From contig JAURVB010014795.1 of NCBI GenBank assembly GCA_033002965.1, positions 1-64,000 of the forward strand: a stretch of DNA of 64,000 bases. The letters run 5' to 3'. This document shows positions 1-10,978 of this stretch, piece by piece. A program made the translations under genes and the position numbers. The notes beneath the pieces are model-generated. The model ran no database searches and was not told the DNA's origin. It worked only from the letters and a program-made list of their open reading frames with translations. This DNA is from Piper betle (Eukaryota > Streptophyta > Magnoliopsida > Piperales > Piperaceae). Each line of letters opens with the position of its first letter. Position 1 is the stretch's first letter.

Positions 1-81
1 CGGTCAGGTGGTTGTGCCCTCGGTCGGTGGTTGTGCACTCAATCGGTGGTTGTGCACTCGGTCAGCGTGTTGTGCAACTCT
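1..81. repeat. short tandem repeat, about 19-21 bp unit, four copies
   Basis: Four imperfect copies of a unit built around GGTGGTTGTGCACTC follow each other at the window edge. The array probably continues to the left. It lies inside the leader region of the minus-strand retrotransposon. Confidence 0.7.
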
Positions 82-848
82 GTCGGTGACAATTTTATCT
101 AGATAAAATCTGATCTTGATCGTATACATTATAAATCCACTCTACTATCTCTGACATATCTTGGCTGCTAACAACTAGGCTCAGGTTGTCCAACCATACG
201 TGTCTGATCCTGAGGGGTTTGGATTATATGCTGACACATATCATGGTAAACCAATGCTGAGCTCATTGTAATCTCCTGAAATCTGGAGTGGCTGTTTTCA
301 TCAATGTAGATTGACCCTCAAACGGTAGCCACTGATCTGGTACCTCATCATATCGAGACCTCTGTCTGGCAATGTGAAGCCAAAATTGTTGCCCATAGGT
401 CATAAACTAGTGGAAGAGGGGGATGCAGTGAAGTGCCTATTAGACTATTGATCCACCTCGCTACTCATCCTCATTCATCACTATCTTCTGGAAGTGGTCT
501 ATCTCATGTGCCAACTAACCTATTAGATTCCTGCTGACATCTAGATCTGGTATAAGATGGGATCTTATACCTATTCTACCTCTGCTAGCACTATAACATA
601 CCCTGCTCACATCTAACCAAACAATCTGATATCACGATAAAATCCATAGAAATAACCTACCAGCTTAACCTAGGCCAATTCCACATACTTCTGATCAAGT
701 CCTGAACACACTGTTATGTAACTAACTTATGAAAAAAAAATCTGCATGTAAAGAAAATCAAAAGAAACATACCTGCCAGCTGGACTTGGAGCAGTCTTTG
801 CACACACATCACCTATAAAAGTATCTTACATCTTAATCGGCCAAGAGT
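1..848 (-). mobile_element. internal (5' leader) part of a long-LTR retrotransposon, leaving the window
   Basis: On the minus strand this stretch directly follows the primer binding site of the LTR at 866-3784, so it should be the leader and start of gag. I see no open frame longer than about 60 codons and no recognisable gag motif, so the copy is either decayed here or still in its untranslated leader. The body of the element lies outside the window to the left. The assignment rests on position next to LTR and primer site, not on protein similarity. Confidence 0.6.
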
Positions 849-861
849 GGCTCTGATACCA
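849..861 (-). promoter_or_regulatory. retrotransposon primer binding site, initiator tRNA-Met type
   Basis: The minus strand reads TGGTATCAGAGCC, the standard plant LTR-retrotransposon primer site complementary to the 3' end of initiator methionine tRNA. It lies 4 nt inside the LTR end at 866. This fixes the element orientation as minus and identifies 866-3784 as the 5' LTR. Confidence 0.9.
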
Positions 862-865
862 ATTC

Positions 866-3784
866 TGTAACACCCCAAATCCGGTTCACGCTTGTGAACC
901 GAACCGGCATGTTACAGGCCCCGGTTAGGTCGGCTAACTCGAACCTAACTCGTGCGGATCTAATCTCGACGTCTTAAGATGTAGATACGACTTGTCATGC
1001 ATGGATAAATGCATAAAACCCTAACATGATACTACATGGATGACGTGCAACCTAAATTTCACATCATTACAATTACGATAAAAATTCTGAAATAAAACAG
1101 ACAGGGTCTCCCCTAAAAGTGTAATTATGGGCCCACCCTGTCAAAATAATATATATATATATATATACACATACACACATGCATCCATGATTTCATTCAC
1201 ACAAAATCTAACATATTATGAATTCATTCTCGAAGCTGGGGTTTCAACCCACCACGCTTCCGCTGCGCATCTCTGATCATGTTCACATTCTATCATGTCT
1301 CATGCATTTGAACATGTCATTCACAATATAATAACATAACAACACAATATTAAACATTCAGAAATCTAACATGTGTGTGTGCACAAGACCTCATTGCTCT
1401 TCCGTCCAAGCTGGCTCCTCCAACTCGTGATTATTACCTACATATAGTATAAAAACACGTCAGTAACAAGTGTTACTGGTCCGGAAAATAAAATAACTAT
1501 AACAAGCTGGCTATGAGAGCAAACTCTCATATGAAAGAAAACATCATATACTCCACGTGAACACTCTGAAGGGCACTACTGAGGAGCCACTGGGCTGCAG
1601 ACCCGGTAGCATCCCGAACTTACTGATCTGCTGCTGGTACTGTGCCGCTCTCGGCACTTCTTTTTCAGTACTTCACGTGAAACTTTATCCTAAGCCCTCT
1701 CCTTACCTCCATATTTCTCCTGGCCTTGAGCACGAAGGCTGAGTACTCTCAGGCAGTCGCCTTTAGTACCCTTTGAACCACAAGTCCGGACATGCGCTGT
1801 ACTAAACAGTACCCGTATACCTCCACGTTCTCCGGGTGTGAAGAACTCAAACGCGAAGTTGTCAGGATCCCTCGGGAATGGAACAGTCCGCTGGCACTAA
1901 TCCAGAGCCCGCTTTGACTGTCACGGCATCCTCTGCATGGTACATGCAGTCGATTTCTCCATCTCTCGTCTCACAGAAACGCGAAAACTATATATATATA
2001 TAGGCTTGGGTAGGGAGTTATATAATAGGCCCGAAGGCAACTTGTGGTGGATCTTGTTTTCAAAATCATCCTCGAGGGATCTCATCCTCGAGGGGTTATT
2101 AATCCGGAAAACTATTCGGTTAAATGGCCCGAGTTAAGTGGGATCCGATAAAGCGCCACTTAACTCGTCCTGTAGGCATTAAAACAAACATACAATAGAA
2201 AAGAATAAAATAGACGAGTCCTAAACGGACCTGGTAGAAGCTCCAAGCGTGTCATCGCGCCTAGGCGGCGAGCTTCTACTCCGTACCTACACATCAAAAC
2301 TAAATACTAACGCTCGCTAACTATATGATGCATCAAACTCAATAACATCACAATCACAATGCAAGCATCCATCAACATAACAATCAGAAAATCATAAAAA
2401 TGATTAATCCTGGCTCATCCTATTCATACTAATTTTATTACGTGTCTGTAACTTATGTCGTGGTCACTTATCATGCTCTGACCTGATCTACTTCATTAGA
2501 TCACTTACATTCAAGCACTATTCATCAAGTCATGTCTCTTATCACTTCATTCGTAATTAAGCATTAATCACATCAATAATTAGTCCTAGCATGTTGTGCT
2601 AACAATAATCAATTTCAATAATCAAATCGGAGCTAATTATACCTCGTGTCGTCGGCCATCGACGACGACTAGGGTTTCGTTGCGCGTCTCGAACCTCGAA
2701 TTCGGCGCTCACCGGCATCCGAAGTTCGATCGAGTCCAACTGGGTGAGCTCCACGTAAGATCCAGTGAATTCCAGCGAATTCCAGAAATTCTGGTTTTCG
2801 CAGCACCTTCTGACGGTTTTTCGGCGAGAGTTGCCGGAGGTGATTCCTGGCCGGATAGTGGTCGTGTTGGGTACCATTGGAACTGGCTCGGTGAGCCCGA
2901 CGCATCTATGACATCGGCGTGGTCAATGGAGGCGGCGGCTCGCCGGAAAAAGGCTAAGATGGAGTGGCGGCGATGGGTCGCTAGATTCGGCCGACCAAGC
3001 CGGCGATGGCCTCCGCTCCGGTCGGGAAAGGCGGCTGAGGGGTCGAGGGTGCCGAGGCGACTGCTGGATTGTGGCAGTGACGGTGCCCGGCGGCGCGATT
3101 GGCGACGGAAGCACGACGCAAAGGCACGGCTTCCTCGCGTCACGGCGGCCAGCTCGTGGCCGGGCCTAGTCGGGGCGGCAGGGCGACGCCGTGGCCGGGC
3201 TGGGCGGCGTCGATCGGCGGCCAGGCAGCGTCGGCCGTGGCGGCGGTGGCGCACGAACAGGGGCGGCACGGCGGTTAGGGTTTGGGCGTGGGGGAGAAAA
3301 GGTCGGGGTGAAAGCTTAGTTGGGTGGCAAACTCGTAAATAATACTTGACTCGTCTCCTGCTCGAGTCAAGTATCATAACTAACTCGAAGTAATTCCAAA
3401 AAAATCCATAAAAATCGGGAAAAATCCCATAAAATCAAACAAACACTAAAACATCATAATGATATGCTCTAAGACTATCAACCCACCCAAACTACCTGTA
3501 ATGCGTCCTAACGCGATTAACGGCCTAACACTAATTCTATGATCCACTATATATATAATAATAAAAAAAATAAACTGCATGCCTTTATATACTCTGATAA
3601 CTCATTCTTTCTGCTATGTTCATGACGTCATCATCGTATACTTGGGTACGCATGACCCTCATAACTCATACACGCGACTGGCGTCGGCTCAGTACACGTG
3701 TTCTGAAACTGACTCGACTCAAAAATAACAGTCGAACCGAACGGTTCTGAATATAAAACCCTGACTCGAATGGTGGGTTTTAAA
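866..3784 (-). repeat. 5' LTR (about 2.9 kb) of a gypsy-type retrotransposon, possibly Tekay/Del-like
   Basis: Read on the minus strand the LTR runs from 3784 to 866 and ends GGGGTGTTACA, directly before the primer site. The other end, TTTAAAACCC, differs by two bases from the TGTAAAACCC that starts the matching LTR at 29556. The two copies align over their whole length, including a GC-rich block (about 2650-3300 here), a shared TATA-like block and a shared 3' third. Long LTRs of 2-4 kb with this terminal sequence are typical of Tekay/Del chromoviruses; the clade is inference, since no pol of this copy is in the window. The GC-rich block holds arginine/proline-rich open frames on both strands, which I treat as compositional. 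Confidence 0.8.
1989..2003 (-). promoter_or_regulatory. conserved TATA-like block of the LTR promoter
   Basis: An ATATATA run followed on the minus strand by TAGTTTTCGCG is conserved at the same place in the solo LTR (31340-31349). The family copy near 62550 also keeps an ATATATAAA run there. Conservation in three diverged copies suggests the U3/R promoter. The start site itself is not visible. Confidence 0.5.
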
Positions 3785-4354
3785 CTATATCTCTTCTCAC
3801 AGGTATGTGCCCTCATCAAAGTCTATCCCCTTTGTTTTCTTCTCTTTCTCAATCTTTTATATGCTAATCATATTTTTTCCTTGGAAAAGTTTTATTTTGT
3901 TATTGATATTAGCAAACAATTGTTGGATCCAAAAGCGGGAACATAGTAATAGACTAATAGCAACATAACAACCACACAAAAAAACAAGCATCATAATATA
4001 AATATAAATAAAAACCTCCTTCATGATGTTAATTACAATAAAAACCCACACAAAACATGCTAGCTCTTTCACAAGTTTGAAGAGTGCTAAAAATAGAGTA
4101 GAGAAGCATAAAATCAAATTACTCCATTCCAAATGTCTTTTATAAAATTTAAATAAAAAAGACTAGCAAAACAAATTATATGATCTCAAAGTCCATGCAA
4201 AATTTGCTTCTCTTGAGAAATAACCCATTCATACTATCAAATACCTACAAAATAATTAGTTTAATATCACCGGTGTGTTGTTATTAACATAAGGAGAAAA
4301 ATTCGACAAAATTACGTTATGATGAGCTAATCCTATCTTACTATTACCGATGTA
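3785..4354. other. AT-rich intergenic stretch, no gene seen
   Basis: Between the LTR end and the hAT relic the sequence is AT-rich with short homopolymers. A 91-codon minus-strand frame at 3857-4132 is rich in Ile, Leu and Phe and resembles no family I know; it looks like chance. Confidence 0.5.
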
Positions 4355-4975
4355 TTATTTTTCATTAGCTTCAAGTACGAGGTTGTAGAATGTAGAACGC
4401 AACCAATATTGAGCACATATAAGTGCTTCCACTGTTTCCAGTTTTAAATTGCTTTGATAATCACTGGTAATCCTTCCACTTGTGCTGAAAGCATATTCCG
4501 ATGCAACAGAAGTCATTGGAATGGCCAAAACTTCCCTTGCCATTATTGAGAGAACTCTAAACTTCAATACGTTTTGCTTCCACCAACCAAGCACATCAAA
4601 TGGGGTATCATGTGGTGCAAGAAAGCAACCCTCCTCCAGGTAAACATCTATCTCAGACCTTTTCCTTTCTCCTGTTTCACCATGCTAAACAAAATGCAAA
4701 AACATCATCAAAATCATCAACATTAGCTGCCACCTCATTACCATTACCTTGATCTTGTATTTCTCTAATCACTAGTATGATTTCATACATCATATAAAGT
4801 TCATGTAGAGTTCTATTAACCTTCTCCAACTCTTCATTTACACTATTTGAAGAATATATCTTTGGAAAGACAAATCATGGCAGCATCATTTTATACCTTG
4901 GGTCCAATATGGCATCTATCACAATTGCTACATTGCAATCAAATACAGAAAAGTGATAGAAGGTGACATGTACGA
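4355..4975 (-). pseudogene. hAT-superfamily transposase relic (C-terminal dimerisation domain)
   Basis: The minus strand encodes the conserved C-terminal hAT dimerisation region: a WWKxN start, then SIMAREVLAIPMTSVASE and a TSGRI element, ending with QYWLRS. Upstream in the same frame is an acidic linker (SEIDVYLEE). Further upstream, around 4890-4920 and past stop codons, lies a fragment containing LDPRYKM, a hallmark of the RICESLEEPER/Tam3-like transposase core. The BED zinc finger and most of the catalytic core are missing. Stops at about 4680 and 4880 show the copy is dead. No terminal inverted repeats or 8-bp target duplication were found. Confidence 0.85.
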
Positions 4976-7159
4976 ACTCAATTAGTTTGAAATTTGAAAT
5001 CAGTTTAGTTCTTTTGGTGTTTGTATTCTTGTTGAAGTGTTCTACTCTTTTGAAATGAATTTACTTGATTATGAATGGATCTGGCTCAAATTTTATACTT
5101 CAATTGATAGAAACCGAAGAAATAGTTGTTTGTAATTTTCTTTGTTGTGTTAAATTTATATAGAAGCAATTCAACTGTATGTATTTTTTACTGCAATATA
5201 ATTCATAGGTCATTTAAAGGCTAAAGAAATAATGAAATAGTGAAAAGTGACTGGTTTTTTATTTGTGGTAGTTGGGAAACAACTACTGATGTATCATTAG
5301 CTAGACTTCCTTAGTTGAATATTACGCAATATGAGTAAGCTTCCAAGTTTTTTAACATTAGCTTGCCACCTTTTGAGTTTCTAGATATGAAAAGTTCTCA
5401 AGTCAGAAAATTGGTGGAGTTGAGATGAAATTCGGATTCGGAAGACGAAGAAAAGTTCTTAAGGTAGAATGCAGCAATTAGAGTGCAAAGGAGTTGTTTA
5501 GGTCTAGTGTTAAGGATTTTGACTAAGCGATACTGATGAAGACGATAATGGTTCCAATGGTGGAGATAAGACCATGCAGGTGACACATTAGTTTATTTGG
5601 TTAATTTTACTTTGAAAATCATGTTTCCTATTTTACATAGTATTCCTGTTCATTGAAAAACTATTTGAATTAGGGTCTGTTTGGGGTAAATAAAAGGGCG
5701 AAAAGGAGCCATGCTGGCAAAATGGAAGAAGCAAACATGTATGCTAGCTATGAAAAGATTCAAAAGGACTTTAGTGCATTTACAACAGAGGAAAAAATGA
5801 ATGTCGTTAACAGGTAAGATTCTCATCTCAGCGAATTATAATACTTGGTACTTCAATAGTCGGTAGTCCATTTTATGGGTTTTTTGCCCTTCAAGGATAT
5901 GTCATTCTTAATTTCAGGACTTGAAACTTGAAAAAATGTAATCAATGATTATTAGAGACTTGGAGTCTTATATGTTTTAATATTTGAGTTGACACCTGAA
6001 AGAGATAGAGTCATCACAATTAGCACTTGCTCCAGCTGAACTATTAACCGAAGGGCCTGACTACCAGAGGGAGTAAGCTAGCAGCTATATTTCAAACCAA
6101 AGAAAATGGGAACCTCCTATTTCTATTTCACTATTGCTTGAAATTCATCATTTTTGTTTCTCATTTCATGTTCTTACAAATGAAAACACCCATGATGACT
6201 ATTTCTATTTCACTACATGCAGGGAAACTACGAGAGCAAAAGAAAAAGAGAATAATGTACCTTATAAATCAGCCTCTACGGTGAGTCTCCACTCTCCAAC
6301 TCTAGTTCTTCCTCCAAGTTCTTGTAAAGTTGTTCTGGCAGCCACTTCAATGGAATAAAATAGTCTTGTGTAAGCCGTAAGGCTAGGGTTTTTAGCCTTA
6401 AGTTGGGATATAAATGAATTTGTTGGCGGTTAGCCAAACTTTATTGGCTTTGGAAGATGAAAAGTTGCTTTGATATCTTGTAATGTTTTAATTTTCATTG
6501 TCATAACAGTAAATTGTGTACCACGTTCCTGTAACTTGTGTGAAAATTATCTCCAAAAAAATTTCAAGGCTTCAATTGCTACTTGCTAGATCATTGTCAT
6601 TTCCTAATAGCAAATATGTAATAGGTCGCACAAGTTAAATATATTTCATTGTTTAAAACAGGTCGCACTATGTAACATGCAGTAAGCAATCAATTGTAAA
6701 GTTCAATAATAGTTATTTATTGTATGGTATTAATATTGTGATTTGTGAGCTTTTACTATGGGTAAGGATAAGACTTTTTTTTCAAACAAATGTACTCTAC
6801 ATTAACAAATCAAAGAGAGGACAACGATATGGAACAAGCTGTCCATTCTAAAAAACACACCATTGATGAATTACGCTAAATAGGAGACGTTAGGATAGGT
6901 ATGGTCTGGCTTCTCCATTCCTACACTTCATGGATACTTTATTCATTCATTCTTTGTTGCGAAAACTTGTCCAATTAATTGGTTAATTAAAGTGATGATT
7001 GATAGTTTTGATGGGTGACTTTCTAATTCTATATTTCTAATCAATCCAATGCGTTGTACAAAAAAATGGGGTTTCTTTTTAAAATCATCAACAATATGTT
7101 TCACTATTTTTTTTCAATTTTGTCAATTGTAACTTGTGCAAATTGCTATTTGTGATATT
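4976..7159. other. intergenic region with possible orphan exons
   Basis: Mostly AT-rich non-coding DNA. The only coding-like signals are the candidate exons at 5540-6290, listed separately. The right end is the insertion site of the copia element at 7160, whose empty site would read across 7159 and 10979. Confidence 0.4.
5540..6290 (+). pseudogene. possible relic of a spliced gene (two or three exon-like blocks), function unknown
   Basis: Three short blocks have open frames bordered by splice-like dinucleotides. About 5536-5579 encodes an acidic peptide (DTDEDDNGSNGGDK) before a GTGACA donor. About 5696-5814 encodes a charged helix-like peptide containing YEKIQKDFSAFTTEEK before a GTAAGA donor. 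About 6223-6280 encodes a Lys/Glu-rich peptide after a TGCAG acceptor and before GTGAGT. I do not recognise the family. Stops just upstream of the first block and the lack of a clear start or end suggest a gene fragment rather than a working gene. Low confidence. Confidence 0.25.
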
Positions 7160-7758
7160 TGTTGACAAAATCCCCAAAATTGGAGATCAACCACAGCGAA
7201 CAAAAGTAATGGGAAAATAAGACCTGAGAAATAAGATAAAACAAAACCACAAAAGAGCAGAGATTTAACGTGGAAAACCCTCCTTCAATCGAGAGTCAAA
7301 AACCACGGGCAACAACGAACAATTCACTACTTCAACCAAAGATTACAGTCATCAAATATATATAGAGATGTACAAGAAGATTACTCACACACCCTATACT
7401 ATTGAGATTACAAGATTTCACTCTCTCTCAATACTCCGTATAAGATAAACTCATGAATATTTTTCCCTCTTCTTTTATCTCTATATCTCTCTCTATCTCT
7501 CTTTTCTTGTCTTTTCTTCTGCTTGTCTTTCCTTCTTAGAATGAGACAAATGAAGCTCAATTTATAGAGAAGCTTTGAGACCCTTCAATCTCCATGGAAC
7601 AACTAACAGTCACCTCTGTTAATATTCCGAGAAGCTTTGAGACCCTTCAATCTCCATGGAACAACTAACAGCCACCTCTGTTAATATTCCGAGATTTCTT
7701 TAGTATTCCGAGTGTGACAATGGGCTACATATCATTAATACAATTACACATATTAACA
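7160..7758 (-). repeat. 3' LTR of the copia element
   Basis: It begins TGTTGACAAAA on the plus strand, ends in AACA, and aligns with the LTR at 10363-10973. It contains a tandem duplication of about 63 bp (about 7569-7694, unit starting GAAGCTTTGAGACCC) that is also present, more diverged, in the other LTR. The duplication therefore predates this insertion. Confidence 0.9.
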
Positions 7759-7838
7759 ATCTCCCACTTGGAGTCCGATTGGAACACACCAGTCCAAACT
7801 CTTCCTCCACTTGTTCGTTGCATGAGTCCACCTGCATG

Positions 7839-8306
7839 TTAGTGCAAGTTCACCAAAGTTGAGCAAAAACTCAACTTTTTTCCATCCACCGGTTTAGTCA
7901 ACATATCCGCCGGATTATTTTTTCCATCTATCTTCTCCAACTTCAATTTACGTTCTTCTAACAAAGATCTGATAAAATGATACCTTAACCGAATATGTTT
8001 GGTCCTAGAATGAAATGCCGAGTTCTTGGCTAAATGGATTGCACTTTGACTATCACTGTACAACCTGCAATCAACCCCATTAAAACCTAACTCATTCATT
8101 AAAGTTTTAATCCAAATATATTCCTTGCTAGCTTCTGTAGCAGCCACATATTCAGCCTCAGTTGAAGACAGAGCAACTATCTTTTGCAATTTGGAAACCC
8201 AACTCACCGCGGTTCTACCAACTGTAAAGATGTATCCGGATGTACTCCTGCCATTGTCTCTATTTCCAGCATGGTCTAAGTACACATTTATGGGACTTTG
8301 TATCAA
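7839..8306 (-). pseudogene. copia RNase H fragment
   Basis: This 155-codon frame carries the copia RNase H C-terminal half: RSTSGYIF, then ALSSTEAEYVA, then SDSQSAIHLAKN, and the family-typical TKHI..RYHFIR, ending with NPADMLTKP. The first catalytic segment is altered (YLDHAGN instead of the usual YxDADWAG). The frame lies just inside the 3' LTR as expected for copia order. It is cut off upstream where reverse transcriptase should be. Confidence 0.9.
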
Positions 8307-8361
8307 GCTTCTTTCTTGATTCCACTGATCAACATGTATATATACAATACAACCGAAGACT

Positions 8362-8590
8362 TTAAGAAAAAGTAGTCAACTTTCTTACTAGACCATACCT
8401 CTTCCTGATAGTTTTTCCATCTATGGCGCTTGATGGACTTCGGTTTATTAGGTAGACAGTTGTATCCACTGTGGCACCCCAAAGATGCAAAGGGAGTCCA
8501 GCATGAACCCTCATGCTTCTCGCTCGCTCTAGGACGGTCCTGTTCATTCTCTCCGCCATCCCATTCTATTGTGGTAGTCCTTGGCACTGT
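8362..8590 (-). pseudogene. copia integrase C-terminal fragment
   Basis: One frame reads AERMNRTVLERARSM and then YLINRSPSSAIDGKT, the copia integrase region around the catalytic Glu. The neighbouring frame continues with EEVWSSKKVDY, so a frameshift lies near 8410. Downstream, where the link to reverse transcriptase should follow, the sequence jumps to RNase H. This is the left side of the internal deletion. Confidence 0.85.
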
Positions 8591-9529
8591 CTTGATCCTT
8601 CTAATTCCCGTTGTTCACAATAAGAATCAAACACCTTATTGCAATATTCTCTACCATTATCCGACAGAAGACATTTCAGTCTTAAACCTGTTTCATTCTC
8701 AACTCGGGCTTTCCACATCTTGAAAATGTTAAAGACATCTGATTTTTCTTAATAGTGTAGATCCACATCTTCCTACTAAAATCATCAATGAAGGTAACAA
8801 AATAGAGATTACCTCCAAAAGATTATATCATGGGCTGGTCCGCCAAATATCCGTATGAACCAACTCCAACCTTTTGGATTTCATCTCTCACCACATCCTT
8901 TGTAAAGATAGACCCGTTCCTGTTTACCACAAAACACAGTCTTCACAAAAACCAAAGTTAGAATCAATTATACCTGTCAAAACCTTCTTGGAATGTAAGA
9001 TCCTCATCCCACTCTCGCTCAAGTGACCAAGCTTTCTATGCCATAACGTTGTTATGTCATTCTTCTCAGCTGGCCAAAGAAACAAACTGGATCTACCATG
9101 GTAGACAATGGGTAAAGTATACCCACTCCGCCTTCCCCTTGATCCGCCACCAATGCTCCTTTGCTAATCTTCACACCGATTATTTTCGAATGTTGATCCT
9201 GTGGCCCTCTTGGTCGAGCGTGTTAACGAGATGTAAGATTTTCTTTAATTCAGAGCTATGCCTGACACATCCTTGAGAATAAGGTTTGCCTTCGTCCGTG
9301 TCTTCCAAATGGTTACTCCTTTGCCTTCAGTTCTGCACTGCTGAGCCATTGCCAGTTGTTGCATATCTACAATCACTCTCGACAAAAATCACAAAACCAT
9401 TCTTTATTGAAGGTGTGGCTTTGAATCAATATGCCATGTGTCTTTGTGTTCGTGATCAACATGAAAGCACATCAACAACAATTTTATGTTCATGACCATC
9501 AACAACGTGCTTCGTTACTGGCTAAGCTG

Positions 9530-10308
9530 GGGACAGTCGCTTCTTTAAATGATCCTGCCTTGATCACAAAACCAACAAGATATGAGCTTGCCCTTGCAGT
9601 TTTCCTTTGGATTTGGGGTGCCCTGGGTTCTTGGGACCCACTCTACTTTGACTTCTTCCTCTTTCTTTGCGCGTGCTCTTGTCCCGCCGACAAGCCCATG
9701 CCCGAATGGACGGGTGTGCTATCTACCATGCTTCTCTTCATCATCTCCTGATTCAAAGATTGCACCTAGCACTTCATCAAACTTTAGTTTTTCTTTTGAT
9801 GCATGTGCTTATAGATGTTAAGTACCGTATCCCAACTCTCCGGCAAAGAACACATGAATATTAAAGATTTAATATCTTCACTAAAAGTCAACTCCACGAA
9901 TTCAAAGTTGTGCCCAAGTTTTATTGAAATCATTCAAATGGTCTTGCAATCGATTTACCTTTGGGCATCTTTAAAGAGACAATCTTCCTCAACAAAAATA
10001 ACCTGATGAGGCTGATGACTTCTCACAAACACCAGCTAATGCCTCCATCAACCCTTTGATGGTTGTCTGTTTGGAGGCATTAAACGCCACCGACTATGTT
10101 AAACACAATCGGATGATGGCTAAGACTCGGGCTGTCTGGTGAAGGCCACTCCTCGGCTGACATCGCTTATGGCTTGGTACATACAAGCGGTTGATGCGAG
10201 CTGCTTCTCAAATAGATGATCCTTAATCTGCATCCTCCACCATTGATAATTTATTCCATTAAATTTATCAATTTTCCCAGTCTTGGAACTGTCCGCCATG
10301 ACTCCCAC
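9530..10308 (-). pseudogene. copia gag remnant with zinc knuckle
   Basis: The start is a 62-codon frame at 10120-10308 containing KIDKFNGINYQWWRMQIKDHL, the usual copia gag N-terminus. Further along, with stops and frame changes, is a basic region (NPGHPKSKG in one frame) and a CCHC-like knuckle at about 9525-9590 (CWFC then SDCP) with a stop inside. The order gag start, basic linker, knuckle is as expected. No continuous protein remains. Confidence 0.75.
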
Positions 10309-10362
10309 TCAAATCAAGATCCGATTGAATGAGACCCGAACTTCCCACAGGCCGGCGCCAAT

Positions 10363-10973
10363 TGTTGAGAAAAATCACTCAAAATTGGAGATCAACCACA
10401 AGCGAACAAGAAAGTGGTGGAATGATGGACGACGCTCGATGAAAGCAAATACCACAAAGGAACAGAGATTTGGCGTTGAGACCCTCTACGCTTCAATGGG
10501 AGATCACAGACACAGGACGTGACAACGAACGATTGGCTAACTTTGTGAAGATTGGAGTGATCAAATTATTAATGTTGAGGATGCACATGTGAAGGACTTG
10601 CTCACCACCCTAATTCTAATGAGGATTACAAGATTTCACTCTCTCTCAATACTTCGGTATAAGATAAACTCATGAATATTTTTTCCTCTTCTTTTATCTC
10701 TCTATCTCTTTTTTTTTGTCTTTTCTTCTGCTTGTCTTTCCTTTTTAGAATGAGACGAATGAAGCTCAGTTTATAGAGAAGCTTTGAGACTCTTCAATCT
10801 CCATGGAACAACTAACAGTCACCTCTGTTAATATTTCGAGGAAAGGCCAGAGACCCTTCAATCTCCATGGAACAACTAACAGCCACCTCTTTTTAATATT
10901 CCGAGATTTCTTTAGTATGCATGGTGTGTGTCAATAGGCTACATATCCATTAATACAATTACACATGTCAACA
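10363..10973 (-). repeat. 5' LTR of the copia element
   Basis: This is the partner of 7160-7758, with the same AACA end at 10973 followed by the ATATT duplication. On the minus strand the LTR is followed by TTGGCGCCGGCCTGTG, the expected place of the primer site. It does not match the common initiator-Met site. Confidence 0.9.
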
Positions 10974-10978
10974 ATATT

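Larger units (their letters stand above)
7160..10973 (-). mobile_element. Ty1/copia LTR retrotransposon, internally deleted, with perfect target duplication
   Basis: Two LTRs of about 600 bp (7160-7758 and 10363-10973) bound a 2.6-kb interior. The 5-bp target duplication ATATT is present at 7155-7159 and 10974-10978, so the boundaries are secure. Orientation is minus: gag lies near the right LTR, then integrase, then RNase H near the left LTR. A complete copia element is about 5 kb; here reverse transcriptase is missing entirely and integrase runs almost directly into RNase H at about 8310-8360. Remaining frames are broken, so the copy cannot move on its own. Confidence 0.95.

Noticed and set aside
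2596..3377. Long Arg/Pro-rich open frames on both strands (248 and 222 codons)
   Set aside because: They lie inside the GC-rich block of an LTR; GC-rich DNA has few stops, and frames are open on both strands at once. Not called as genes.
9049..9864. Plus-strand frames of 65-106 codons
   Set aside because: Antisense to the decayed copia gag and integrase region on the minus strand.
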